A stretch of DNA of 64,000 nt from Mortierella sp. BCC40632 (GCA_011634665.1 WAEK01000012.1:620001-684000), one strand, 5' to 3'. Positions 44,382 to 59,900 are shown, counted from the stretch's first letter. Made by a program: numbers and translations. The notes: generated from the letters alone by a model not told the origin.

Positions 44382-44830
44382 TAATGGTCGATCTAAGCTT
44401 GATGTCTGAGACACGATGCTATTTTTGTGTCGAACGAGAGAGAGAGCGAGAAAGAAAGAATATGGGCATATGTGAGAGGCGAAGTCTGTAGTACCAAGGT
44501 CTGTGACTCAAGTCAGGGAACTTGGGGGGTACCTTCCCTCACGAGGGCGTAACTTACTCTGGTGTTTCATTATCCATTTCGGCCGTCATACTAGTATCCA
44601 TCGGCCTCTACTTGTTACTATACTCTCGCCTGATCTTTGATGTTCCCGCTAAGACTGGAGAGCATACCACTGCACACACGGCACGAAACGATAAAGGGCG
44701 TGAGTTTCTGGATCCGCTGCTGACGTCTACAAATTAACCGAGCATGAATCAACAGATTGGTTAGTCGAGCTCGCTCACGTTGATCGTGGGATAAGGGAAG
44801 AAAGTACAACTAGGGTGTTGTCTCTGTATC

Positions 44831-44895
44831 CATGTCCCATGTCCCATGTCCCATGTCCCATGTCCCATGTCCCATGTCCCATGTCCCATGTCCCA
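44831..44895. repeat. CATGTCC tandem repeat
   Basis: About nine copies of a 7-bp unit without variation, upstream of the F-box gene. Too short and regular for a CRISPR array. Confidence 0.95.
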
Positions 44896-46992
44896 CTTAT
44901 GCAAGTAAGGAAAAAAAAAAAAAAAGCTTCGGCTCAATATTCAACGAAGGACCCCTGCTTGTGTTGGCGCCCTTGATTCTCATGACATTGCCTTATGGCG
45001 GAATTTTGCCAGTTTGTGCATGGCAAGGCTCATTCGTAAGGCACTCCGTGGTGTATTGACTGCTCGGGATAGCAGAATGCACCATGCATTGACAGTAGTT
45101 CACACAAAGGTACTTGCCCAGTCACCGGGAGCAAAAAAAGGGGGGTGGGGAGGAGGAGGAGTGGGAGAAAGGAGAAAAGAATAATAATAAGAAAAAAAAA
45201 TGGTTGCTGGGAAAACAAAGAGGTAAGGACAATCCAACAAAGAAGGCTTCCGGCAGAAGTGAGTGAAAAGGAGACTTTCAAGAAAAGAAAAGGCAAAGAG
45301 ACGGCGGAAAAGAGGGGTTAGGGGGAGATGGAGAGAGAAAGTTAAGTAAGAAAGTAAGAAAGAGAGCAAGAAAGAAACAAAGAAAAGAAAAAGAAAGAAG
45401 GAAGGAAAGAGAGAAAGAGAAAGAGAAAGAAAGAAAAAGAGAAAAGACATGGGAAAGTTGATAAGACAAGGAGAGGACTAGAGCTGGCAGGGCGATCAAC
45501 TACAGTGTGCATGCTTTTTTCTTTTCTTTTTCTTTTTTTACACAGAGAAGAGACAGCGAGAGGGCTTCATCAGCAGTTGATTCTGATCAAGAGTACGGTT
45601 AGATGCTGACAGGAGAGGGGGCAGAGGGGGCAAGGAAGGGGATGAGCGAGGACCTAACCGGTCAAAGAACACAAAGGATTTGTCTCCGAGAGTGACAGAG
45701 AGGCCTCAACAGACATAATAAACTAAAATTGTATCTTTCTCTCTCTCTCTCTCTCTTTCTTTTCTCACACGGACAAACTGAGGCATAACCAAAGAAGGAG
45801 TGACAGTCTAAGTCAGCTCGGGCCTAACAATAGGAGCAGGAAATGGCGAAATAAAATACAACACGCAGGCCCCCGACTCGAGAGAGAAGAGGGACGCCTG
45901 AAAAAGAGAAATGCCTCGTCCTCCGTATTACTCGCTATTAAGCCAGAGTGGGCGGAATAGTATCCAGAGAAAGGTGAACTGGGAGCAAAAGGGGATGACG
46001 ATAGGTAGCTGCCCTCGCCCTACACAGGTCCTCACCTTTCCGACAGGTTATCTGGACACAGAAACGAGGGGTCGAAAGAAGGGAGAACGCAGGCAGGATC
46101 CAAGAATGGAGAGAGCAATCACGAAGCCTTTTTTTTTTTTACCTTTCTGTGCAAGGTTGCGGAACGGTGCGTGTGACAGCGGAGTGACTACTGGGACTGA
46201 CTTTTTTCCTTCTTCACAGGAAGGTGTGTCAGGAGAAGGTGTGATTCCGCGGTTCGTAGCTTGCTTTTGTGGCGGGTACTAGGTTGCTAGAGGTGTCCGA
46301 TGAGAAAAGAAGAAAAGAGAAGAACGTTCCTCCCTGCTTCCTCGCCTTTGCTGAGGCTGCAAGGAATCGGGCCTGTCTTGCTTGCTGGCTGACGACAAAC
46401 AGGTACGCGACTGGGAAAAAGGGAACAGAAGCGGTTGAGTCGAGTCGTCGCGGGGAGGTCAGGTTCAGTCGCTTAGCTAGGGTGTTCGCGTAGATATTGA
46501 GCAGAGCTGATAGAGAATGAAAGACGAAAAGGAAAAAGAAGGTCGGGGAAGCCTGAATCGTGGAGACGAGGGGGCGTGTAGTCAGGAGCACACCATGGAG
46601 AAGCGGTGCTAGACAACGAGACCGCGGTGGAACCAAGCAGGTGCCTGTGGGCCGGGAAGGGACCTGCAGGAGGAGGTCAGGGCTGGTGCCAAGATGAAGG
46701 CAGCGACCGACGTGTCGGGGGGTCGCGAGGAGAAAGAGAGTAGTGTGGGTGAATGGCGATAGAAGGGACGGGGGCAGCAGCGAACAGGGCGGTAGAGTGG
46801 TGGGTCTTTGAGTGAGTAAGAGGAAGAAGAGAAAGAGAGAAAGAGAGAGGAGAGAAAGCTGAAAAGGGGAAGCTGGACTGGCTTTTTTTTTTTTATGCAT
46901 CTGCTGGGCCGCTGGACCTGGCTGGCCACCAAAGAACCAACAGGTCTTCCACTTCATCGCCTTAATTCACTGTTCGAAATTTTGGGCATACA

Positions 46993-47008
46993 CCTCTCTC
47001 TCTCTCAC

Positions 47009-47055
<47 letters not shown>
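46993..47055. repeat. CT microsatellite
   Basis: About 30 CT units with two CA interruptions. Confidence 0.95.
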
Positions 47056-47059
<4 letters not shown>

Positions 47060-47579
47060 CCATCAGTCTCTCTTTGCCAACTCCACGCCACACCACTGGG
47101 CCTTACGGCAAGAAAGCAGTCCAGGAGTCAGCTCTCGTGACCTCTTGGCTAGGTCCTGGACCTGACTCGACGCAGCTTCGTATTGTATTCAAGAATGATA
47201 ACGCTGTGCAGTTGCTGCAAAGTATATCATTGGAAGCGTTCCTGCAGCTGTTGCACGGTGAAAAAGGCCACTTCCACTAAAGATGCATCCAAACGGACAC
47301 ATGCATGCTCCATTTAGCAATTAGTACAATCAAGCAATCGCCTGCTCAAGCTAATTTGCCTATGAAAGTTCCATTCTGGAAGTGAGATACATTTGTGAAG
47401 TATTCTGGAAAGACCCTTGAGGAAGAAGTGAGAGGAGGTTATTGCATTGAGCACTGAGGCCTGAGGGCAAAAAAAAAGGTCGTAGAGTACAGGCCAAGTA
47501 GACTAATGTATCTCTCCCATATCATTCAGGCCTCTGGTGCATGCAACTGCCCCCAACTATTCTGGTATGGAAAGTGAGA

Positions 47580-47585
47580 TTTATT
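47580..47585 (-). terminator. Poly(A) signal of the ERG1 gene
   Basis: AATAAA on the minus strand, 52 nt past the squalene epoxidase stop. Confidence 0.6.
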
Positions 47586-47636
47586 GGAAAGGGTGCAGAA
47601 AAAATTAATTTACATGAAGTGGAGGGCTGTTCTCGT

Positions 47637-49653
<2,017 letters not shown>

Positions 49654-49721
49654 TTTCCGGGCGACTTGGATGCGCTAACGGGGTAGAAAAGAATGAGCTT
49701 GGGGAGGGAGGGAGGTGGTAG

Positions 49722-49725
<4 letters not shown>

Positions 49726-49792
<67 letters not shown>
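49726..49792. repeat. GA/CT microsatellite upstream of ERG1
   Basis: About 33 GA units on +, that is CT on the ERG1 sense strand, 73 bases before its ATG. Confidence 0.95.
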
Positions 49793-49795
<3 letters not shown>

Positions 49796-51431
49796 GTTGG
49801 GTGGAGGAGAAGAGCGAGCGAGCGAGAAGAGAAAGAACGAGAACTGAAGAACAGGGGAGAAAAGATCCAGCCGCGGTATTTATTAAAGACCCCGTCCATG
49901 CTGGCTGAAGGAATCAGGCCACTCTTTTGGTCGAGCAAAGTAAGACATGCAGCGACAGCGGCAGCACAACCGCCGAGAGCGGTAGCGACACACAAGAAAA
50001 CGGCATTGAGTTCTGTAGGTCTGGGTGGGTGTGGCGTGGCAATTGTTTTACTTCAATTGGTGGTGGCCGCGGGGGCAAGAGGACACAGGAATGGCATGAT
50101 GCCTTGGAGCCATCAATTGGGAGAGACGATAATGCGTGTTGCCGCAGGGATGGCAACGCAGTGGTCTATATGGCCCTGTTTTCTCGAGAGCCTGCCCAGC
50201 CAGACGGTGCGGACATCCGTTCGACCGTCCCAGGTCCGAGACAGACCTGTCGAGTTTACAAGGCCAGCGAATGAGTGGCGTTGTTCGGATAGTGCTACTT
50301 TTGGTTCAACTCTGGAAGAATGCTACAAGCAGGTGCAGCATATATAAAATGGACCGGTCCTTTCACCCATATCTATCCATGCTCTTTTGGACACTATTAT
50401 TCCTCTCTACACCCTGGTTGCCTTGTCCAAGTACGGGATGAACACTAGGAATAGCCAAACCAAGCGAAGCTCAGTCCTCCCCGCACGATTATTCTTTCTC
50501 TGGCACATACCCAGTGCTCACGAGCCCTGAGGTAGTGACGCCGAAACTCTCGAGCTACTAAAGGGCTGTGGGTTTTGGCTGAGGCGAGGCAAAGGAGCCT
50601 CATGTTTTTCGTCCTCCTAGCCACGACTTGCCGTGTGGCCGAGTCTATTGCTATTGGTTGTGCTCTCGAGGACTAGAGAGATCGCGGATCGTGCGTCTAG
50701 ATCTTTGAGATGCGAAAGGGGCTGGTTCGGTGAAGACGACCGGCAAGACTGTGACGGGTAAGGTATGCTGCATGTCTGGGATGATGGGCGGAGGTAAAGG
50801 GCGAGCAAGGGTGGATGCACAATGCACAGGGGAAGGCGCGAGGATGGGTCGAAGGAGAGACGCGCACTGCATTCCACGGTCAGTAAGGGGAGAGAAAGAG
50901 GAGACGGCGCGGGATCAGGCAGCACAGCGATCCGCTGGGGAGACGAATCGCGCGCGCGTTCTTTTTTTTTTTTTTGCTGCTCATTCTCATTTCTCATTAG
51001 ACGGCAACTCGATCACACACACGCTCTCTCTAATTGACCGACCCCGCTCGAGAGGAGTAAAAGAGAAAGAAAGAGAGAGAGAGAGAGAGAGCGGCTGATT
51101 GTGCGGAAATGTATTTTTTGTTTCACGGTCCCCATCGTCCTCTTCTCATTCTCCCACTCGTCTCTCTTTCTTTCTTTCTCTCTCTCTCTCCCACCCCTCC
51201 TTCCCCACCCAGCCTATCCCCCCGCTGCCCATCCTTCTTCATCATCCCGCTCATCCTCGCCACCCCGGCCACCCCGTTTTCTCCATCGCCGCTGCATCCC
51301 GATCCGCTCGGCTCTCCTTCCCTCCCCCTTTCCCATCCATCCACCCACCCACGGCATCGAGTCGGCGCCTCGCCTGGTGATTTCTTTTCCTTCTCCACGC
51401 TCGGCTCCCGTATCCGCCTTCCGCCCCGGCG
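49793..51431. other. Divergent promoter region between ERG1 and the PUF gene
   Basis: Holds the ERG1 leader and upstream region and the long C/T-rich leader of the PUF gene (51120-51340), with a GA run at 51061-51091. Plus/minus frames of 100-150 codons here overlap each other and are low complexity. No additional gene supported. Confidence 0.5.
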
Positions 51432-52390
51432 ATGCCCCGCGTGCCGATGGATGACCAGTTTCTTCAGACGGCTACTGGCCATGGCAGCGGCCAACAGTCC
51501 TCTGGCGGCGCCATAGGCAGCCATGGACTTGCTCACGGGCTTCATCAGCCTACGACCATGAATCATCAAGGCCAGGTAGCGTTTCTCTTTCTCTTAAAAA
51601 AGCTATGCTCAGAAATCTCAAATGCAATCGCGTGGTCAATCCCAGATGATCGCTGCTTGGGCATCGACAAGGCCGATGCGCTCTTTGCTCCAAAGCATCA
51701 TCATGTACTTGTTCCTTTGTTCATTTCATTTCCTCTTCTCACGCTTTTTGACTTTTGGATGATGTCTTCTCGTGGTCGATTAGCAACTGGCAACGTTATT
51801 GCGAGGAAAGCTCAATGATTATGGCAGCGCCTTCCCAGGCAACAACGGGCTCGACATCTCGCGCTCGAGCTCTGCTCCACCAAACCAGGCCCAGTCTCGG
51901 TTTGGATTGGACCCAGGATTCGACTCGCAGCCGTCGTCCGACCTTCGGTCCGAGATCGATCACCTCAAGTTGTTCTCGTCGCCTTTGCGCCAGGATCCTC
52001 GCCATGCTCCGTCATCAGTGTATTCCCCGGGGCAACCATGGAACCAATGGACCACGCCTACATCGTCTGCTCCTGGTTTCGGCTCTGGATCTGACGATCC
52101 CAAGGGAGGCAACGTGGACGCAAGCAGCAGCAGTCGGGCTGGGAAAGGTAAATATACATTTAACTCCTTTTTATTGTACATGCTCTGTTCCCCGTCTCGT
52201 CCTTTTGTTCGCCCCATGTATTTCCTGCCGCCGGGCTAATCCAATCGTGAGCATTGGAGCGGGACGGTAGAGGTGGACAGAGATCGAGCGAATGATGAGC
52301 GTTAGACGGCGTATCTTTGGAGCAAGGTTTTTATACATGGGATATTGCCGCGCGCTATGCAGCTCTGCTCACCATCTGCACCCTTTCTTT

Positions 52391-52473
<83 letters not shown>

Positions 52474-53370
52474 TTCTCTCTCTTTCTTTCTCAATGAAAA
52501 TGCCATTTCCTTTAGACTTCGTCGACCTCGGGGCTGGTGCAGAGGACCTGACCATGCCTGTCTCATCTTCGTCGCTCTATCCAAGGAACACGGATCCGGC
52601 ATTTCCTTGGCGACAGGATCTGAAATCGCCCGAGCTTGCGCGTAGCGAGGTCCACTCTCCGCTCATACCTAGATATGGCCTGGATCCAGTTCGCAGTGTA
52701 GCTTCGATGCCTAGTTCTCCCTTATTTGGTGCGCACTCGACTGACCACATGAGCCATATCTGGGCACCTACCGTGACCACGCCCACCAGCGACTTTCCTC
52801 GGTCTCCGTCGCCTCTGCTAAACATGCCTCATCACACACATTTGTCGACTCAACAGCAGTCGCATCATCTTCTCAGCCACGGGCTGACTTCTACTCAGGC
52901 TATGCGATCGCCCCTTTCGAAATCATCCACGTTGCGACACGAAGTTTCCGACTCGTTGGACCTGGACGATCAATTGCAAGAGACAGGGTTAAGCACCGAT
53001 GAACTCGACGAGCGAAACGCGCACCTAAAGTCAGTCCTGAATGCTGCCTTGGATGGAGGTGACGAGGAGAGGATACCAGCTATGGGCATGGTCAAGTCAC
53101 CGCTTTTCCAGTCCAAGTTTGCACCGCCCCCACGGTCGTCCTCTACACCCCCGGGCCATGGTCGCAACTTTACTCGAAACCCTCCTCCTGGATTCTCCCT
53201 TGACAAGAACATGGACGCGCTCCAGGCTGACCTTGATTTTAGTATGCAGAGCCTACAGTTTGCGGATCCTGTAAGTGTTTTAGACAGGACTAGGATAGAT
53301 CTCGTCATATCGCATTTTGACTGCATGCACAATCCTGAAGTTGTACCACATTCTTTTGCGCATAACACTC

Positions 53371-53405
<35 letters not shown>

Positions 53406-56095
53406 GGAGGACGAGCTAGCCATTCAACAAGCTGATCTGCGAAGAAAACAGGCAGAGCTGAACAGACAACAATTAAAGATACAGCAATTGCAGCAACAGC
53501 GACAACAGCAGCATTTACAGCATCTTCAGAAGCAGCATTCCTTCCATGGATCCCACACCCCAGTCACTGCATACTCTCCGTACTTTGATAGTCAAACGAT
53601 GATCAAGGATCCGAGATCTATCAATCCTCAATATGGATTTGATTATAATATGATGACCCATCCCGGGTACTTGGCAAAGAAAGACCACTTTATGCCTACG
53701 CCCAATGGTATAGCCCTCCTCTTTTTTTATCGTCCACAATTGCTCTCTGCTCTCTACAACGGGACTAATGCTATGGATCTTTTTACTGTTATAGATTATC
53801 ACTCCTTACTTGAAGGACACGATGAGGCGTCTCTTGGGCTTCGAGCAAATGATTTAGCGTTCGATCCTCGTCGACTCCAGAACCCAATGCTTGGACTTGC
53901 CCCAGAATATCAAAAGGCAGCCCTAATGCAACTCCAGCAGCAAGGTGTTTATTCTCCTGGCCCTCAATCCGCTAGCTCGTTTTCCTCAGAATTTGGTGTT
54001 GCAGGTGGCTCTCGAAGCACAGCGATTGGTGCACCCACACTGGCTCAGATGGATGCTCGTCTTGCTGCCGCAAATGCTTCTGTTGAACAAAAGCTTCGAC
54101 TTCACTCTCAGCAGCTTATGCTTCAACAACAGCAGCTGCTAATGATGCAACAGCAACAACAACACCAGCACCAGCAGCAGCAACAACAACCGCAGCCACA
54201 ACAACAACAGCCCTCGACCCAACAGGCACAGCAGACTCAGGCTCCTCATTCCTCGAAGCAGCAGCATCACCACTCGTCAAAGCAACAGGGGCGATCAAAG
54301 CAGTCCCACACTCCCAAGAGTCACCACTCAAAGTCAGCCCATGCGCATAACGAGACTGACCAAGGCCCATCGTGGTCAAGTTCGAATGCAAGCCCGCCTA
54401 ATAGTAACCATAGACATCACCACAAGGATGATGATACCGATGCTGATCAAAGTCATGATGCAGGCCATGGCCAACGGAGCGCACTGCTTGAAGATTTTAG
54501 AGCCAACAAGAGCAACAAGAAATACGAGCTCAAGGTAAATATTGATGTTTCATGACCTCTGAGATCTGATAGATGATCCTGTTACTACTCTACGCTTCAA
54601 AGACATGACTTCTTATTTTACTGTTTTTATTTTTATTTGTGGCTCTAATTAGGATATTGTTGGATGTGTTGTCGAATTCAGCAGTGACCAACATGGCTCA
54701 CGCTTTATTCAGCAAAAGCTTGAGGCGGCCACTGACGAGGAAAAGCAAATGGTGTTTGAGGAGATCATGCCTCATGCACTTCAGCTGATGACAGATGTTT
54801 TCGGCAACTATGTCATTCAAAAGTTCTTTGAACATGGTAACCAAGAGCACAAGGCGGTCCTTGCTAGGCAGATGGAGGGTCATGTCTTGTCATTGGCTCT
54901 GCAGATGTATGGTTGCCGTGTGGTCCAGAAGGGATTAGAACATGTGCAGACAGGACAACAGGCGACCCTTGTGAAGGAACTGGATGGCAATGTGCTCAAG
55001 TGCGTCAAGGACCAGAATGGAAACCATGTTATCCAAAAGGCCATTGAGTGCGTGCCAGCTCAGCATATACAGTTCATTATCAGTGCCTTTACAGGTCAAG
55101 TCTATGTCCTTGCGACCCACCCGTATGGCTGCCGTGTTATTCAACGCATGTTTGAGCACTGTGCCGAAACCAAGGAGGTAACGATTCTTGTTTTAGTCCC
55201 TTCATTCTTTCATTCTTTCATTCTTTCTTTTACTTTGATTTATCGTAGAGCCAATTTAAGAGGAAAGAGTATAGCACTAACACAGATTCAACGATCTTTA
55301 TTTATGTAGCCGCTTATGGAAGAGCTCCACCGATACATTCCTAATCTTGTTCAGGACCAATATGGCAACTATGTGATTCAGCATATCCTCGAGCGAGGCA
55401 AGCCAGCCGAAAAGGCTCTTGTCGTCTCCAAGATCTTTGGGCAGGTTCTCCAGCTGAGCAAACACAAATTTGCAAGCAACGTCGTCGAAAAGTGTGTTGC
55501 CTATGGGTCTAAGGCAGACCGTCAGCGGTTGATTGAGGAGGTGATTGTCACCAAGCCCGATGGCACTTCCCCCTTGGCTCAGATGATGAAGGATCAATTT
55601 GCCAACTATGTTGTGCAAAAGATGCTCGATGTTGTGGACGGTGAACAAAGAGATGTCCTGATCGCCAAGATCAAGCCTCATATTGCCTCACTCAGGAAGT
55701 ATACCTATGGCAAACACCTTATCACCAGTAAGCATATCAAAACTTTGTCATGATTTACCTGTTTGTTTGCTTGTTTGTTTGTTTGCTTTGCTTTACTTTG
55801 CTTTTCCAGTTCCTGGTATGTGTCTTCTCTTGAACTAACTAAATAATAAACGTCCTGTTTCATCACCGACTTCCTTTTTTTTTTCTTCGCAGAGGTGGAC
55901 AAGTTAATTGCTCTGCAGGAGGCGCAATCTGGAAGTGTGGACAGCACTACTACATCATCAGGACAAGGATCGGCAACTGCAACAGCCGCACAGACATCGA
56001 GTGCTTCGGCCACTCCTACGACTTCTGCCGCCTCTACTACTGGTGGCTCTGTTTCTACTCCTGCTGCTGCTACTGCCCATGCCAGCGAGTCGTGA
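51432..56095 (+). CDS. Pumilio/PUF RNA-binding protein, 1149 aa, 8 exons
   Basis: Exons 51432-51575, 51784-52147, 52516-53270, 53407-53707, 53795-54534, 54653-55177, 55310-55727 and 55893-56095 join in phase (3450 nt). A start at 51447 is also possible. Residues 1-765 are largely disordered: Ser/Pro-rich, then a Gln-rich coiled segment, then poly-Gln/His ([20 protein letters not shown]). Residues about 768-1083 are eight PUM repeats. RNA-contact triplets read repeat 1 to 8: S-R-Q, N-Y-Q, C-R-Q, N-H-Q, C-R-Q, N-Y-Q, S-N-E, N-Y-Q. By the established PUF code these specify UGUAUAUA. Such proteins bind 3' UTRs and recruit deadenylase to repress translation. The C-terminal tail is Ser/Thr/Ala-rich. 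Closest in code to Pumilio and yeast Puf3. Confidence 0.95.
52395..52467. repeat. CT microsatellite acting as intron polypyrimidine tract
   Basis: More than 30 CT units inside PUF intron 2, about 50 bases before the acceptor at 52515. Confidence 0.95.
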
Positions 56096-56408
56096 GACTC
56101 TCTGGTCATTATGCAAGGCAGCTAGGCGTGGTTAGAGTGCGCTCCTGCAGGCAGAAGACTAATGTTGACGTCATCTAAGAAGGAATGTTACAGGATTCTC
56201 CTACCCCTCCTTCAACTTGCGCAATGCACTTTGTCTATTTTGGCAGGAATGAACAGGAGCCATCGAAAAGAAAGAAAAAAAAAAAAAAAAAAAAAAAAAA
56301 AAACAAACAAACAAACCAACAACAACCTTTATTCACGTCGGGCGACCTTTTTCCATCCCCATCCCCCTTTTTCTTTACATTTTTTTTTCTTTTCTTTTTG
56401 TACATAGC

Positions 56409-56424
56409 TGTATATATGTATATG
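56409..56424 (+). promoter_or_regulatory. Two PUF-type elements downstream of the PUF stop
   Basis: TGTATATA (56409-56416) is followed directly by TGTATATG (56417-56424), 314 nt past the PUF stop codon. The first is exactly the octamer predicted from the protein's repeats. Whether the mature 3' UTR reaches here is unknown; an A-run lies at 56276-56302 between. Confidence 0.45.
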
Positions 56425-59400
56425 AACAAATCCGCATTCCCGTTCTTTTTGTCGCTTAGCTCGAATCGTACTCTTTCCTATTATACAGCCATTGCAAATT
56501 CTCACACTATATTACTGAGTCGATCCGACACCGCCGCTTCTTTTTCCTTTTCTTCCTCATTTTCAAAGAGAACAAAAGGGGGAAAAAAAAAGAAAGAAAG
56601 AAAGAAAGAAAGAAAAAAGGTTCTCCCTCCTCCTTCTCTCAAGTTTATTGACCCGGCCGTTTTTACCTTTTGTTCTTTTTTTCGTTGTTGGCCAAGGGAT
56701 TGAATCGAGTGGGTATGGTAGGACAATGGCATTTTCTTTTCTTTTTCTTTCTTTTTCTTTTTTTTACTTTCTCCTTTTGTTCTTTTTTTGATTTGATTTT
56801 ATTTATTATAGGTAGCTAGTTTTTCATTCATAATACACTATTGGGTTTTGAGGGGCTTCCCCCTTTTTCTGAACGAGAAAACAGGGCAAAAAACAGGTGT
56901 CAAGACGCGTTGCCTAGGCAGAATGAACTTTTCCTCCCTAGACACGTCCTAGACATGTGAGGTAAGGTAGAGAAACTGATCGTGCCTCCTGGAGGCTTCG
57001 CAAAAAAGAGCAGGGGACGTAGTGTTCCGTCGCGTCGGGTCTCATCGTGTTGATCCAGAGAGTCATTGATTAGGGAGAGGAAAGGAAGAGGAGAGCAAAA
57101 GAAAAGGACGGGTCGGTCGGACCCTCTGAGCCAGATGAAGGAGGGAAGAAAGAAGAGACGCGATAAGCCAAATTGTATTACTTTGTTGTGCCAGGCCATT
57201 ATGAAAGAGCATGCAGTAGGAGAGGGAGGAAGAGGAGAGAGATGGTATTCTCCTGTTTGCGTTAGCTTTGGGTGGTGACCCAAAATTGGCTACTGTTGAA
57301 CACTAAACACGAGGATGCGGAGGAAAAGAAAGAAAGCTTGAATATGATTTTGTGTAATGCAATGGTCGGGTGTCTACTCTTTATCCCTTCCGCTGCTGAG
57401 GTGCAGCATTGAAAGGGCTGGGCGCAAAGAGCGATGAAAGGAAGGGAGGAAGGGAGAAGGGAGAAGGAATAGGAGAGCAGGGCAAGGAAAGAGATTAGGT
57501 TCCCTGCTCGAGTATTTCTTATTGAACAAGTCCCAGGAACTAGTAGAAATCCATACTCGGGGGGTTATTTTTCGGAAAAAGGAAAAGGAAACTGGTCTCT
57601 TCGGAGGGCGTTGAGTTGGTGTGTGCTCATACTACTGACCAACTCTTCTAGAATGATTAGGAGTTCCCATCCTACTGACGATTTACACTCTTGCTACTGA
57701 TCGCCAAACCGAACTTACTCTAGAGGATTTTAAAGTAACTCAAGCAGCCGATGGCAAGTGGTGCTGCACAGCTTCAGCTCTCGCCACACTTTCGTCCGCA
57801 GGCCCACAATCATTGTCGAGTCTCTGACGCCAATTGAGCTTTTGTTGTATTTGATCAGGGATCAGTGTTGGTGTTGCTTCAGTACAGATTGACCTCTTTT
57901 TAGAGTGTATACAGGAAAGAAATCGGGACCCCATTTCGCTCCCAAAAGCAAAGAGAAATGAATCATGCTCGATGTTCGTCCATTTCGCTTCTCAGTCCAA
58001 ACTGTTGGCCCTGGTAGGGGGAGAGTATATGTAGGAAATTAGGCAGTGAAAGTGTGGTCAGAACATGGAGCATTGTAGTGTTCAGTCTCCCAAGGATCCG
58101 GAGGCTAATCCACATTGTTGAAAAGATGATATGCCAAAGTAATGAAGAGAGGGGGAGGGGGACGAAAGAGAAGAGTCAAATGATGGGTTGGACATGGTGC
58201 GGTTAAAAAAGAAGAGTGTAGAGGTACAATGATAACCTAGGAAGCAAGGCGGATGTCAAGCAATGGAAAAGGCGCCCGCCGCACGCAGACGAGCAAAAGA
58301 CTTTGAGGAGTGTAGGACCAAAAGTTAGAAGGCGTAGCAATTAGCCAGGTAGGATATTTGAAGGATGGAGGAGTAGGATACTCATATCGTAGAACAAACG
58401 GAAGGGCCATATCTCGATATCGTTTAACGAGGATGCCCATGCAGTTCATGGAATGAGTGTAAACTGGGGTGTATCTTGAATGATAGGGCATTATCCGGCG
58501 GCTGCAAGGCGCGTAAATCAAGTGTTTATCCCCTCGCAGTACAGCTCATGACCAGAGACTGAGAGCATCCGAGATCTATCGCAGAGATACAACTAGGGTA
58601 TGCGACTACATGTTGGCAAAAGGGATGACCCTGAGCGTGTGGCGATACAAGAGATGGAGAGCATAGCAGGACAAACAACGTGGCATGTCCATGTGCATGT
58701 TTATCGGCGCCCAAGTTCAAGGTTGTGCGGAACAGAAGAGCGAGGAGCAAGAAAAAAAAAAAAAAAAAAAAAAAAAAAAGTGAGCGGTTGTGGTGGCTTT
58801 GACTCGAGGACTCCAATCCCGTGTTTGATACGAGAGAGAGTATCAGTCCCACATGAAAAGATAGCGCTATGGGACCCCTCCACTCCCTGCCACGCCTGCG
58901 ACAGCAGCCAGTGCCAGGCCGGCACCAGACTCACCCTCCAGTGATGCCATCACGGAGGAGGAGTCCGGCTGGCGACTAACATGCGCTGGTGATCCTTACA
59001 TGCACTTAGAGCAGACTGGCTGACTCTGCTTATCAGGCTACTGCCTCTAACATAACTGCCCCCTCTCCATGGCTCCTGACCTCCTATCTTTCTTCTAAAG
59101 CGAGATGGTTAGCCATGTGTCTGTTCTTTTCTTTTCTGTATTCCATAGAAACAGAGGGCTACGTAGGAAAAGAGGGAGGCCCGAATAACAGTTGTTCGCT
59201 AAACAGCCGCCTTGCTCATGTGAGGCCAAAGAGAGCACTTCTATACCCTATCGCCACCACCTCACCCTGTGAACCTAAACACGCGTGTGTCCGTCAGGCA
59301 AGCCCAACCCTATCTGTGACACTTAGTTTTCCTGTCCCTAATAATGCTGGCAAGGAGCGGCGCTGGAGATGCAACCTCAAGGAAGGGTGTCTGAGTTGAC

Positions 59401-59539
59401 TCTGTCAAGCCTGGGCCATGTTCTCCCAGTGTGTGGGCTGACCTAACGTTCTATCCAGGACATATCAGACACACTCATCATGGCAAGCTTGGGACACGGA
59501 CACACGCTCTGAGCAACAGAATCTCATTTCCCCCCTTCC

Positions 59540-59646
59540 CTATCCGATCGGTGAGCTCAGTTGTAGGACGGAGACGGCCCTTGGACAAAGCAAACGCAGA
59601 GACCACCCCTGGCAGGGATTTTTGCTCCGTTTATCCCCTTGGATAG
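59540..59646. promoter_or_regulatory. GATA-core sites upstream of the ammonium transporter
   Basis: CTATC (59540-59544), TTATC (59631-59635) and GATAG (59642-59646) are GATA-factor core sites about 260-360 bp before the TATA box. Fungal ammonium permeases are commonly under GATA-factor nitrogen control. Short sites occur by chance, so this is suggestive only. Confidence 0.3.
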
Positions 59647-59900
59647 AAAACAGGAAAGATGCATGCAGGCCTTAGAATTAAGGTATTTTCTCGGCAACGG
59701 TGACTCCAAGACTTTGTTCCGTATCTCTTGTCCGTTCGGCTCATCTGTAATGTGTGTATCCATGGACACTCTCAAATTGGCTCTGGTCTGACCGCATGTG
59801 CGTCTTGGTTTCCGGAGTTAGTCCGGGCCTGATATGCGTGAATGTACATTGTGGAGAGCTGACACTTTGATCCGAGGAACGAGGCAAAGAAAAGTCCCAA

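Larger units (their letters stand above)
44382..47579. other. Intergenic, purine/pyrimidine-biased; no supported gene
   Basis: About 3.2 kb. 45120-45450 is almost pure purine on +, and 46600-46870 similarly biased. The long low-complexity frames there (such as a 242-codon minus frame at 46229-46957) reflect that bias. A 71-codon plus frame at 44522-44737 has a plausible hydrophobic segment (SAVILVSIGLYLLLYSRLIF) but no start context or partner exons. 47074-47280 has a protein-like plus frame after a CT tract, also without support. Confidence 0.45.
56096..59900. other. Long intergenic region, no gene supported
   Basis: 3.8 kb. It starts with the PUF 3' region (A-run 56276-56302, TTTC/AAAG repeats near 56588-56616 and 56730-56760) and continues as unremarkable sequence with purine-rich patches and an A-run at 58751-58779. 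Frames are short and unrecognised. No RNA gene found. Confidence 0.5.

Noticed and set aside
44382..44414. GTG start 11 codons upstream in the F-box gene
   Set aside because: No reason to use a non-ATG start when an in-frame ATG lies just before the F-box.
44522..44737. A 71-codon frame with a hydrophobic segment
   Set aside because: Suggestive of a small membrane protein, but no start context, partner exons or conservation can be shown.
44831..44895. Possible CRISPR or regulatory array
   Set aside because: A pure 7-bp tandem microsatellite.
46229..46957. A 242-codon minus frame
   Set aside because: Leu/Ser/Phe/Pro low complexity from a pyrimidine-biased strand; no domain, no splice support.
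53317..54555. A 412-codon plus frame in the PUF gene
   Set aside because: Runs through introns 3 and 4 (poly-T and GTATAG...TTATAG); the spliced model is in phase without it.
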